A stretch of DNA of 64,000 nt from Peromyscus leucopus (taxonomy: Eukaryota > Chordata > Mammalia > Rodentia > Cricetidae): positions 115,864,829 through 115,928,828 of the forward strand of contig NC_051063.1 of NCBI RefSeq assembly GCF_004664715.2, in the 5' to 3' direction. The notes under the pieces were generated by a model. The model was not told the origin of the DNA. It saw only the letters and a program-made list of their open reading frames with translations, and searched no databases. A program made the position numbers and the translations under genes. Shown here piece after piece: positions 24,006-34,935 of the stretch; the first letter of the stretch is position 1; each line of letters begins with the position of its first letter.

Positions 24006-25639
24006 TGAGATTATTAATTTCTAATAAAGCTCTGGTGATAGAGATATTTTTGATCCTTGAACAAAAGCAGGAACACACACCATGTCTTTGTGTCCTTTGC
24101 TCTACTTTGAAGATATACACGAATTTCAAAATTTAACTCACTGTCCCCAGGTGAGCGCAATTATATTTTCCAATGTGCATCACTATGGTTGCAATGGAAA
24201 AGGGAAACTGGGTGAGCAAGTCCAGCTACTGTCCCTTACTGAGTAAAGACTGGCACAGTCTGTTGGTACTGAGAGTGTCTTGTGACTTCTAAAACCTCTG
24301 TGACCCACTCTTTTCTCTCACTAATCTCACAATGCTCACAAAAGTTAAGCATTTTATAAAGAAACCCAGTAAAAAGAAATAAAACAAAACAAAAACAAAA
24401 ATCCCTCCCCAAAAGAGATTTCCATTTTTCTTAAACAAAATTAAAGTTTAAAGAATTTCATGAATTACCATTTCTAAGCTAAGCTCAGTTTGTGATTTGC
24501 AAGTTCAGAAATTAAGCTGTGGTGCTTTAGGGAGGAAGATCAAAGCACTGCCCAAAGCAGTCCCCAGCGCTGCAGGTTTCCCCCTCCTGTCATCTTCATG
24601 GACTTTGATGAGCAGAGCTCTCAGAGGGCAGTGCCAGAAGCATCACGGCTCCCAGGCAGCACATGTTTTGCCATTCCATTCCAAAAATTTTGTATCTACT
24701 TTTCTCTCTCTCTTTTTTTTAAATCTTGTTGTCCTAAATTATTTTGATTGCCTTTTTGTTAGTTGCCATTGAACTGGATTAGCTCACAGGGCAAGGCTAG
24801 GAAGAAGATGGTTAATAGTATTGGTATCCATAGACCCCTAGAATGCATGCTGTATCCAGACAGACCATGTGATCACTTCAACACTATTTTATGGGACAAA
24901 GAAGTCAGAGAGTTCAGTGACTTTTCCTAAGAACTCAAGCTCCTGACTTTTTGAGACATGGATTTTTTTTCTTTGTTTGTGATCTTTATAAATTAGTGAT
25001 ATGAAGAAGAGAAAGAACTGATAGCCATAAGCTTCGACTGTGTTCAAATATTAAGTGGTTTAAATTTGTATCTTACTAAGCTCCACAAATCACAAGAACC
25101 TATAAATGAGAACTAGTTTCTCCAATTGGCATATGAAATCACTAAAATTTAGAGAGGGTATATAAACTCTACAAGCCATGAATCGAATATGTAAAGTAAC
25201 CAAATTTCAAGTCCAAATGCATGTTTTTTTTTTATTTAGTCAAACAAAGTTTCAGATTATTTTCTCTGAGCTATCTTTCTCACTACATTAAAAGACACCA
25301 CTCTCACTCGAAAAGTCTAATACCATATGTTCGCCCTTAGCTGTAGTTCCCAACTTCAAATCTGGTGTAAGAATATAACCTGGAATAAATGCAGAAGCCA
25401 GGAAAGTAAAAGGTACCCTGGTGATCAGGGGAGAGGAGCTTTGGAGAGGATAATAGAAGGATACAGATGCTATCATGTGGATAATGGGAAAGATGGGGAA
25501 GGTCCTTTAATTACAGAGGAAGAAGGGAGGGGAGAGGGGAAAAAGTAAAACAAGAAACTCTCCAGTATCAAGCATGAGAAGACTTCCTTTCAGTTGTTGG
25601 TCAGGGGAGTCCAAGAGACCTACAATATAATATAGGCTG
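24006..25639. other. unique noncoding DNA
   Basis: AT-rich, with no recognised gene or repeat. The 91-codon frame at 24,497-24,772 has no recognisable motif. Confidence 0.35.
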
Positions 25640-26445
25640 TTACTGTTGGATGCCTCCCAAAAATTTAAGATGAGTCCCTAATGCCGAAGACACCATGCAT
25701 TTCAAATTGAGCCAAATTGGATCTAAAAGCCTCTCCCCTGAGGATTAGCTTTTATTGTATGGGAAAAGTTGCCATACAATCTGCTAAAGGAGAAAATAAA
25801 TCAATGGTCCTGCTTAGCTATGATCCCTTGAACAATAACAATGACCAGGAAGGCAAGATATTCCCAAAGATGCAGTAGTGACACTTACATCTTGGTAACG
25901 ACCAGCTGCTGTCTAATACAGAAAGCCACAACTAGCCAAAATGCAGAGAACCACTGACTATGGGGTACCCAGTCTCACTTGATATATCTACAATACAACC
26001 CCTACACTCAGGGCTCAGGCAACACAGAGGGATAAGGGGAGATAGATTTTAAGTGCCAGATAACTAGAACATGTGTGGCAAAATTGTGTCTTTTATATAT
26101 GAAAGGTAAGCTGCATCTATAAATTCTCAACAATATGGTTGCCTAATCAAGACCCATACAATAATAACAGCAGTTGACATGACAGTGTGGATACGGAGTA
26201 TCTCACAAAGCTACACTCCTATATGAAGGGCTATAGACAATGACTAATGAGAGAGGGAAACTCAGTCTTTGCCTGGAATAAGCCCACTAATTGATTATAT
26301 AATACCAAATGGTCAGAACTGAGCATATTTAAGAAAAAGATGCTACAGATGTAAGAGAGAGACAGATAGGAGTTATGGAAGGTATTGGAGGGATGAGGAA
26401 ATGATGTAAATACAGTACACACATATTAAATCTTAAGAGTAAAAA
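25640..26445 (+). mobile_element. Lx-type L1 3' UTR, plus orientation
   Basis: 'gaacaataacaatgaccagg', 'aacgaccagctgctgtctaa' and a terminal 'ggagggatgaggaaatgatg' are Lx L1 3' UTR phrases in forward order. The element lacks ORF2, so it is 5'-truncated. An AT-rich tail follows to about 26,560. Confidence 0.65.
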
Positions 26446-26699
26446 CTTAAAAAGTATATATATATACATGTATAATTTCTTTTAATTCTGTATACTATTC
26501 GCATTTATTTATAATATAGAATATATTAATTCTATATATTCATTGCTGCAATGAGTTTAATGTGTTTCATTCTTGGTCCTGCTCAGTGTGTATTATTGTT
26601 ATTACACCTTAGGCAGCACATTTTGGCAAGGCAATTATAGTGTTGAACAAGGACTTGATGCTTGATAAGTAGGACTTCTGGTCTCAAATATTAACATTG

Positions 26700-27520
26700 A
26701 GTCAAAAACTTCAAACACAAAAGAATAATATTAATGTGGGTTGTTGTGTAGCTTTTCCAGAATGTAATGAAGGTTCTTTCTGTGCCAGGTGGGCAAAGAT
26801 CTCTATCTATTTGGCCTATAATTATCTTTTCTTATGTGAGGGAGAGTTGGTCTTTCTCCTATCAGGAGAAGAGTGTGAGGCCTGGTGGAGAAATAGACCT
26901 AGCAGTAGGCAAGGAGATGTTAGGAGCCAAACAGAGAGGTCTGTATGTCTCATGGTGCTGATGAAATTGCTGCCAGATCTTCCAGCTGAGTCCCTGCAGG
27001 CAGAAGCCAGACCTTAAGAACAGAACTTCTCTCCACCTTTTCTAAGAGAGCTTAAAATAAGCTTTGCCAGGAAGGAACTGAATCAGCAGTAAAATTATGT
27101 TCTTTCTAATGCAAAACTGAACATGCTAAAGGAAGACAACCAAATATGGACTCAGCAAGCAGCAGAAAAAGTATAACTTGTATATGAACAATAAGGAAAT
27201 TAGAAGGATGTAGCTGGATAAATCTTTCCTGTTGCCAGTACCCAAGTAATCAATGAGAGTAATGTAATGAGAGCCTCAATAGGATACACACATATATTAA
27301 AGGATTCTATGGGAAAAACAGACTCACTGATACAAAATTAAGTGACACCATTGCCTCTTCATCTCCCAGGGAAACATGGAGAAAGCCTTCCACATCCAAG
27401 AGAGAGCTTGCCACCCCTCCCTCTTCTCTTTTAAGAGGTCATGTAGGCATGTAAGAAGCACCACCTCTATCAGCCCAGATAGCCCAAGGTCATGGGTGGA
27501 GTAAATTCCTACTCCATTTC
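26700..27520 (-). repeat. probable 3' LTR of the minus-strand retrovirus
   Basis: Reading on the minus strand, a polypurine tract at about 27,520-27,532 ('caaaaaggggaaa') is followed by 'tggagtaggaatttactcc', the expected place for a 3' LTR beginning with TG. This LTR is unlike the mys-like LTRs. The far end is not visible to me, so about 26,700 is only an estimate. Confidence 0.4.
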
Positions 27521-27549
27521 CCCTTTTTGTCTAAATAAGGTTCTAAATC

Positions 27550-28900
27550 TAATACAAAACTATATACAATAAGAACAATTATCAAGTATTGTCCAGGAGA
27601 AAGAAAGGGTAATAACATTAACAAAAATGGAACTACGACCGACAAGGATAACATCAAGCAATAAACATACTAAATGTCCAGATCATAGGTAAATGGCAAA
27701 TTACAGAGATTTACTCAAAAAGCTGTCCCATCCTGAAGAATCTAAATCTAGTACCCAATATGCTCTTAGCTATAATATGAGAGGACTGTAACTGTAACTA
27801 TCTAGTCTTCAACCCCATCAAAGACCTGAGAAGGAAAGTAATATTAGCTGAGTAAATAGGAAGTGCAAGCAAGCAACTTCCAAAAAAAAGGGCAAGAAAT
27901 GTCAGAGACAGCTGACTGCCTGGATAGTCACCCAATGTTTCTCTGCAGTGTTGGGGTATCTACTTTTAGCTAAAGGCCTAGAATATCTGACAGACCACTC
28001 TCAGAAGCAGGAAAATTTGAAAGGCTGTCTTATCCTGTCTTGGCAAGGTTTAGCAGTGGCTTTTCCTTGTGTCCTGCTCATCTGGAATGAACAACATACT
28101 TACTGTCAGAAGCTGAGGCAAGGGCAGTTTCTTGCCCAATAGTCCATTTTTTTTTTTTTTTTTTTTTGCCAAGAAGAAGATAAACTCCATATGGAGTGTC
28201 TTCAATGCCCAATATCCTCTCGGGAATAGATGAGTGCTTCTAGGAGCAATCATGTCTCATATCAACAAAATCTTAAGTTACAAAACATTTAAATGTCATA
28301 TTCTCTAGGTCCATGAAGTGTTTCAAGATTACCTATCCATCTGACATATTTCTGTATAGCTAGAAAACTTAACATGACTATAAATATGATAAGCATGGGT
28401 GATTATTAACCTGTAATTCTTATCAACCTAAATAACTTAAAGACTAAGGCTTCACATTATAAAAATAAGCAATCCGTAAATAGATGTATAGTATAGGGAC
28501 AATGACTTCAAAGTTGTGACAACATACAAAAATACCTTAATCAGAAGTAGAAATGTATAGTGCAATATGACAACAATATTCTTAATATGTATCAATATAC
28601 AAAATATCCCAGAGTTAGAACATATATACAGTATGTCAAATATAATTTTACAATTGTATCAATGTACAAAGTATTTCAAACAGGAGTAGGAACACATGTA
28701 TGATATGACAAATACAGTTTTGTATTTGTATCAATATACAAATTATCTTAAACAGGAATAGAAAAATAGTTTTACATTTGTATCAATATACAAGAATCCA
28801 TGCCAATGCAAATTATCTAAAGCTGATAGCTACTGATTTACTTTACAAGTAGATACAATAATCTACCTTATTATCCTATCCTATGTATTCCCTGTTTCTC
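27550..28900 (-). repeat. retroviral 3' interior homologous to the mys-like element
   Basis: Reverse-complement matches to 14,510-15,440 are clear. 'agtcttcaaccccatcaaag' here matches the complement of 15,366-15,392, and 'ggtccatgaagtgtttcaag' matches the complement of 14,887-14,912. The order is preserved but inverted. A poly-T run at 28,144-28,167 splits the homology. Degenerate ~70-bp tandem units anchored on 'gtatcaatatacaa' lie at about 28,560-28,795. Confidence 0.75.
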
Positions 28901-29576
28901 TTTTCCAAAAGAGAATCCTGAGTCTAAACTTTATTGTTCCACTCCCATTCCTATTTACAACTTATAACTAACCTCTAACAGAAGACAATTATCTATAACC
29001 CTGAAAAAGCAAAACCTTTTGGGAGAGGGGGTGCCATTTTATTAAAATTGTTTTCTGCTGTCTGGAGGTGATGGTATCTCTGTGGGATCCCATAAGAAAA
29101 CTAAACAGTGCTTAAGTTTCATAAGAACTAGCTGTAACGTTTGTAGCCAGTCTCAGAGTAATGGGTAAAACTTATCTGAAGTTCTAGCTAGAGGTATAAA
29201 ATGATGAATTATCTTAGTTAGTTACCTTAGAACTTTACTGAACAGTTTGTACTCCAGAGCCAATCGTTGAGTGGTGTTTATTGGCTCAATGGCATCATTA
29301 TGAACGAGATAGAATTGTTGTTGTGGGGCCCCATCTTCTTTCTCGAGATTTCAGAGAACGCTGTTAGGACAATTTATTGTTCACTGTGGAATACTTAAAC
29401 ATTATTGATATCAAAACAGAAAATTTAAGTTCTAGGATAGCCCTATATCCAAAGAAAGGTTTTAAAGAGTCAAGAATAAGTATGGGGAGAAATAGAATTT
29501 TGACAATAGTCCTTTGATTTTTTATTTTCTTCTGTTCCATACTAGGTGGTTCTTCTGATATGATACAGAAACTCTT

Positions 29577-29697
29577 TTTTTTCTTTTTTCCCCTCTCATC
29601 CCTCCTCCCTCACCCCTCATCTTTCCCTCCATCTGCTCCTCCAGCAAGGTAAGTTCTCCCATGGGGCAACAGCTAAGCCTGGTACATTCAGTTGAGG
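29577..29697 (-). mobile_element. very short 5'-truncated L1 with 11-bp duplication
   Basis: A pyrimidine-rich L1 3' tail of about 120 bp is flanked by 'cagaaactctt' at 29,566-29,576 and 29,698-29,708. T-run at the left and 'ctcctccagcaaggtaag' at the right fit a minus-strand L1 end. Confidence 0.8.
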
Positions 29698-29966
29698 CAG
29701 AAACTCTTAATATTTTCTTTTAACAACATGCTTGGATTTTAAGGAGAGAGCCACACACCAACTCCAAAGCCAACTTTGAATTTTAATGGAGTTGGAACCA
29801 CAACTTTTCTGAGAAGTAAAGCGATATAGATGTTTTAGTTAGTGAGGTTTTACCCTGCAGAGAATATTGGTAACAATAGGTCAGATTTTCTTTGCTTGTA
29901 AATTTTTTTCTGTATAGCCTTCTCCTCTGCTTTAGACATCTAGATGTCCAAGGTCTTTTGACTTCT

Positions 29967-30122
29967 TAAAGATGGGTATTTTGTTTGTTTGTTTGTTTCT
30001 TGAGACAGGGTTTCTCTGTTTAGTTTTGGTGCCTGTTCTGGATCTCACTCTGTAGACCAGGATCTGCCTGGCTCTGCCTTCCGAGTGATGGGATTAAAGG
30101 CATACACCACCACCACCACCAG
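29967..30122 (-). repeat. B1 SINE
   Basis: (GTTT)n tail, 'gagacagggtttctctgttt', 'tcactctgtagaccagg' and 'gatgggattaaaggcataca' are reverse-complement B1, with a short internal deletion. A (CCA)n run closes it. Confidence 0.85.
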
Positions 30123-30236
30123 ACAAAGAGGGATATTTCTATTTTCCTGTAAAGACAAAAACAGAACCCTGCCCCAACCCTTGTTTGCTGAGTTTTCCTT
30201 TCAACTTGTCAAATTGTCACATCGGTGGATGAGCCA

Positions 30237-30636
30237 TCATTTCTCCTTATCAAGCAGTCTCTCCTGTTCAAAATAAATCTTCATTAATTTTGATGGTATC
30301 TGTAGCTTTTCTTCTCCTGTGGAAACAAAAGTGAAACCCCTTTCCCAATGTAGCACACATCCTGGTTTCCATTCTGAGGTCAACACATCTTTGAAGTACA
30401 AAGGCTGGTTTAGCTCAGTAGTTTTTTCTATGGTCCAATATCTCTTGGAGGCTGTTGTTTCTTTCTCATTAGCACTGAGAAAATTCAAGGTTAATGGGGC
30501 ATTATGGAATCCATTTTTGGGGGTTTTAGTTCCCTTTACATTTATTAAACATTTCTTTTAAGGTACAATTAGATCTTTCAACAACTACTTGTCCTGTAGG
30601 ATTGTGTGGTATGTCTGTAATATGCCTTATATAATA

Positions 30637-30676
<40 letters not shown>

Positions 30677-30830
30677 CTGTTTCATTTTACTGGAGACATA
30701 TATTGGAGCATTATCAGTCTTAATTTGTACAGGTATATCCAATATGGCCATGACTTCTAATAGGTGTGTAATTACAGAATCAGTTTTTTTCAGAACTCAA
30801 AGCAGTTGCTCATTGAAATCCTGATAACTT
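30237..30830 (-). pseudogene. retroviral integrase remnant (pol 3' end)
   Basis: Integrase joins retroviral cDNA to host DNA. On the minus strand the second catalytic Asp lies in a KTDNAP context (codon 30,713-30,715) and the catalytic Glu in a GQVVVERSN context (codon 30,577-30,579), both characteristic of beta-type integrases. The C-terminal domain follows in one open stretch to 30,237, with Trp-Lys-Pro and WERGF features. The core is interrupted by a (CA)n expansion (30,640-30,675), the frames around it are broken, and the zinc-binding N-terminus and first Asp are missing. It is an old dead copy. Confidence 0.8.
30640..30675. repeat. (CA)n microsatellite inside integrase remnant
   Basis: About 18 CA units lie between the codons for the second Asp and the Glu of the integrase core. 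Confidence 0.95.
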
Positions 30831-31202
30831 ATCTGTGGGATGATCTTTCTGTATGTTGTGAATATGTGTTGCTACCATTGATTATTAAAGAAGCTGCTAC
30901 AGGTTATGGCAAGGCAGAATAGAGCCAGGTGGGGAATCCAAACAGAAAGACAAGGAGAAGGCAGAGTCAGAGGAGGCACTGAGTGCTGCCAGGGGAGCAA
31001 GATGTAATGGAACACAGGTAATGCCATGAAGCTACGTGGTAATACACAGGTTAATAGAAATGGGTTCATTTAAGATAAAAGAGCTAGCCAGCAAGAAGTC
31101 TGAGCCATAGGCCAAACAGTTTGTAATTAATATAAGCCTCTGAGTAATTATTTTTATAAGCTGCTGTGGGTTGGGTGAGATGCAGGAAAACTTCCAGCTA
31201 CA
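30831..31202 (+). mobile_element. mys-like solo LTR
   Basis: Features of the family in order: 'tgggatgatctttctgta', 'aggttaatagaaatgggtt', 'aaacagtttgtaattaatat', 'cttccagctaca'. I cannot find a target duplication (flanks taactt and ggagga). It sits exactly where the minus-strand integrase stops, so a rearrangement rather than a clean insertion is possible. Confidence 0.8.
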
Positions 31203-31589
31203 GGAGGAAATGATAGGAGACAGGTTTGACCCTGATGTTGAAAAGAGGAAACAAAGACTTCAAGGCAGCTATGCATCGAAACAAGGACTTAAAAACAGAG
31301 AAAATGTGAGGGAACCATGCAATGTGTTTCAGAGAAAAGTCAACCAGACTTTAAAAACAAAAATCTATTGTAGAATATGTAATATTTGAATTTTAAAGAA
31401 AGATCATTAAGTGCATGAATAGCAGACTGAACATTGCCAAAGGGGAAAACAATAGTTGAATGTAAATAGGAAATTAAGCATAGTGTGTGGCAGAAAAAAA
31501 TGGAAAGATAACAGTGGAGACTAATGAAGACGCAAAGGAATAAAACCAGCAGAAAATAGTAACACACACAAAATTTGGCCCATTAAGTG
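31203..31589. other. unique noncoding DNA
   Basis: A-rich sequence. No further integrase or other pol sequence is seen beyond the LTR. Confidence 0.35.
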
Positions 31590-31752
31590 GGACAGTAAGT
31601 GGTGAGGACTCATGGTACATGACTTAAATCTCAGCACTCGAGAGGCACAGGCCGAGGGGCAGAGGCAGAAGCAGATGGATCTCCATGACTTTGAAACCAA
31701 CTTAGGCTGTGTAGTGAGTTCCAGGCCAACCAGGGATAATTCATGAGATTTG

Positions 31753-31756
<4 letters not shown>
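31590..31756 (+). repeat. diverged B1 SINE
   Basis: 'tctcagcactcgagaggcac', 'gcagatggatctccatgact' and 'gagttccaggccaaccaggg' are forward B1 features. Confidence 0.7.

Positions 31757-31804
<48 letters not shown>
31757..31804. repeat. (CA)n microsatellite
   Basis: About 24 CA units follow the B1 tail. Confidence 0.96.
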
Positions 31805-31806
<2 letters not shown>

Positions 31807-32089
31807 CAATAGAACTGATACATTCAAGTTCAGATGAATCAATAAAATCCCAGAGAAAACAAGAAAAACAGATTATAAGCTGGAAAACAGAAACATAAGA
31901 ATCACTTATGGCAATTCTGTACACAGAGCCAACAGTCAGGAACCAGTAGGTTGGATTCATTTGGTGAAACTGACAAAGTATTGAAACAATTGCCTAAACT
32001 GACAGGAAAAGAGTTCTAAAAATTGTCTTATATGTGTTGAGTAAGCTGATTGTGTAGTTTCTACACTTCATAACACAGAAAACTTTAGT

Positions 32090-33680
32090 GTAGAATGGTT
32101 TCTTTGATGAATTCTATTAAAGGTGTAAGCAATGTATCAAATAGAAATACATTAGGAACAAATGATGATTATTCTGCTAATTCAGGCTTTGTTTAACCTT
32201 TAAAATAAATCATTCTAGCTAAATATTTAGACAGAATATAAAACAAAATATTTTATGAGCATTTCAATGTAGATGAAAAATGTACTAAAATATTCACTAC
32301 TTCATCATATTGAAAACACTCAACAAAATGGGAGCTGAATGGAGCCTCCTTGACCAGATGAAGGTCATGTATGTGAAACCTACAACTAATATTACAATTC
32401 ATGATAATAATAGGTGACTGGAAAGTGCAAATATGATCCAATGTTATCATGACAATTCAGTATTTTGCTTGTAGTCCAAGTGAAATAATCCAGGGAAAAG
32501 AAATAAACATAATAAAAAAGTAAGCACATTTTTAGGCAATATGCTTGCATATGTTAAAAATTTTCAGGACATAAAAATAAGTACAAGACATAATAAATGC
32601 ACTTAGCAAAGATGTAATACCTGAAATCAGGAAAGTCAACTTTATAAAATAGCAAAAATGAGATTATGGAATTTAAAAAAAACAATCCCACTTGTATAGC
32701 CTCAAATACACGAAGTATTTTGTAGAACATATGCAAACATTCTACAATTAAAGGACAAACACTTAAACTATCCAACAAAACTCTCAGAAATGGAACAGTG
32801 TACTGTATGCAAGGGTCAGAGGCCTTAAAACTGCTAAGGTAACAAGTCCTCCTGAATCAACCCGAAGACAGGGAACTGCTTCAACTGAAACCCCATGTCA
32901 GTTTCTGGGTAGATACTGCCAAACACATGTTACAATTTTTATAAAGATACAATTACACAGAATAAGCAAACTGAATTTGGGAAAGATAAACAATGTTGGA
33001 GAACTCAAGCTGACTGATTTGAAGACTTTCTATACAATTATAGCAATCACATCTCACAAGAATATGACCTATCTTTATATGGTTAAAGTCTGATAAATTT
33101 GCCGAGGTAATCTAATAAGGTCAGTGCTTTGGGATGGTCTTTCTGTATGCTGTGAATATGTGTTGCTACTACTGGTTAATAACAAAGCTGTTTTGACCTA
33201 TGGCAGCATAGTTTATAGCCAGGTGGGAAATCCAAGCAAAGTTACAGAGAGAAGAAAGACAGAGTTGGGGAGATGCTGCAAGCCGCCAGGGGAGCAAGAT
33301 GTAATAGAACACATGTTGTGATACATAGATGAATAGAAATGAGTTAATTTAGATATAATAGCTAGCTAGCAATAAGCCTGAGCCATAGACCAAACAGTTT
33401 GTAATTAACATTAAGCCTCTGAGTGATTATTTTATACAAAACGCTCCTGCTCAGGTGGGACCGGGTGAGACTAAGAAACTTCAGTCCACAGGGCAGAGAT
33501 GGTCATTTCAATAAAAAACTCTGGAACAACTGGATGCTGGCATGCAAAATAATTAATAAAATCTGAAATCTAAAAAAGAACCCGATTGCCCATCAATAAT
33601 GAATGATAAGCAAAGTGGCATAGTCTTACAATGAAATGTTCCTCAGAAGTAGTGGAACAACTGATCAATAAGATAACCAA
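32090..33680 (+). pseudogene. old L1 ORF2 remnant, split by an LTR
   Basis: Forward L1 ORF2 landmarks survive as DNA: 'aaaacactcaacaaaatggg' (RT domain), 'gttggagaactcaagctgac' and, after the LTR, 'actctggaacaactggatg' and 'gcccatcaataatgaatgat' from the C-terminal region. All frames are broken. The mys-like LTR at 33,125-33,490 interrupts it. Boundaries are approximate. Confidence 0.7.
33125..33490 (+). mobile_element. mys-like solo LTR in old L1
   Basis: 366 bp from 'tgctttgggatgg' to 'cttcagtccaca'. Flanks ggtcag (33,119-33,124) and gggcag (33,491-33,496) agree at five of six bases, as expected for an aged 6-bp target duplication. Confidence 0.85.
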
Positions 33681-34274
33681 AAGAGGCAGACAAGAGAGAG
33701 TGTTTTTAACTCGGCTTAGGCAAAATTCATGAGTAGGCAAAACAATTATGTTGCCAGGTATCAGAGCAATGGATCCTTCTGGGAAGGCATAGTCATTTGT
33801 TTAAAAGGCACAAGAAGGATCTTTCTGAAATAGTGGAAATGTTCTGTGTCTTGATAGGTGTATATGTCATACAAGTGTCTCTTGCTACCCAAACCTTCCT
33901 ATCCACATATTCTTAGGAACACTGTGCTTCTTTTGTGCATAATTTAAAGAATCATGCTATTGCCAGTTAAACTATTTTATTGTCTAGACAGCAGGCACCA
34001 AACAAGATTAAAAGCTTTTCTATTTGCTAAAGAGATAAAATACAAAATATACTTACAATTTACCAGATCTTGAGACTACTACTTTCAAAGTTGTGAGACA
34101 TGTACATGAAGGGAAGAGTTGAAAGAATGCAGAGGTCAGTGTGTATAGAGGGAGATGAGAAGACAGCTAAGTTTGATTGAATAATGATAAACATAACTTT
34201 GGAGGAACTCAGTATTATTCTGTACTTGTTTAATTTCTTCCAATTAGGGCTTCTATGCCTTTTCAGGAAGACAG
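33681..34274. other. unique noncoding DNA
   Basis: AT-rich, nothing recognised. Confidence 0.35.
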
Positions 34275-34490
34275 AGTGCTGTTGGATGGGGATATAGCTT
34301 GGTTGATAGAATCCTTGTCTAGGATGCATGCAATCCATGTCTTGTCACCGGCACCTTCTAAATTGAGTGGTACATGCAAGTAATCCCAGACACTAGGAGA
34401 TAGAGGCAGTAGCATCAGTTACCCCCAGTTGCCTCGCTAGTTTGGAGCCAGCCTGGGTTACATGAGACTGTCACAAATAACAGCAGCATA
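34275..34490 (+). repeat. B4 SINE (ID + B1)
   Basis: An ID-like head ('ggggatatagcttggttgat', 'tctaggatgcatgcaa') is followed by a B1-like part ('gtaatcccagacactagg', 'gagccagcctgggttacatg'). Confidence 0.75.
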
Positions 34491-34725
34491 CATTTTTCTT
34501 GCATGTTTTAAACCATGAGAAAGGCTTGCTTTGGAAATTGAGCTCATGGAAGCCAAATGACTCTTGGAATGGTGTTAATTACAATAGGTCCTGCCCCCAA
34601 GACATCCACAACAGGCACTTAACATAGATCATTCAGTTTGGGTTATATCCCTAGAACCTCATGATACACATTTAACAGTGCAATGGATGTGAAAGATAAT
34701 TTCCTTCTCTGTACCATTTGAATTT

Positions 34726-34728
<3 letters not shown>

Positions 34729-34790
<62 letters not shown>
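34729..34790. repeat. (GA)n microsatellite
   Basis: About 30 GA units. Confidence 0.96.
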
Positions 34791-34903
34791 CTGGGAAAAA
34801 TTTCCCCAGTCTATAGATTAAAGGGCAACCTACAAATAATTTCCCCATCATGTGAGACATGGGAAAGAAACTTTTGTATGTTCCTGTACTGTGTTTTATT
34901 GTT

Positions 34904-34935
34904 ATTGCTGCTGCTGCTACTGCTGCTGCTGCTGC
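34904..34935. repeat. (CTG)n trinucleotide repeat
   Basis: Nine CTG-type units with one CTA interruption. Confidence 0.9.

Larger units (their letters stand above)
26700..30830 (-). mobile_element. decayed class II endogenous retrovirus, minus strand
   Basis: From right to left the element holds an integrase remnant (30,237-30,830), a region without intact frames where env would lie, a 3' interior (27,550-28,900), a purine tract and a probable LTR. The upstream gag-pol is absent; the pol sequence stops where a plus-strand mys-like LTR begins at about 30,831. Younger insertions inside are a B1 (29,967-30,122), a truncated L1 (29,577-29,697) and a (CA)n. Homology of its 3' interior to the mys-like elements suggests it is related to their autonomous parent (MysTR/MYSERV-type, from memory). 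No complete frame survives. Confidence 0.65.

Noticed and set aside
28560..28800. CRISPR-like regularly spaced repeats
   Set aside because: The units are degenerate, AT-rich, without unique spacers or cas genes, and lie in a vertebrate retroviral interior.
29000..30230. Possible env gene of the minus-strand retrovirus
   Set aside because: The position is right, but I see no open frame or recognisable envelope motif, only broken sequence with B1 and L1 insertions.
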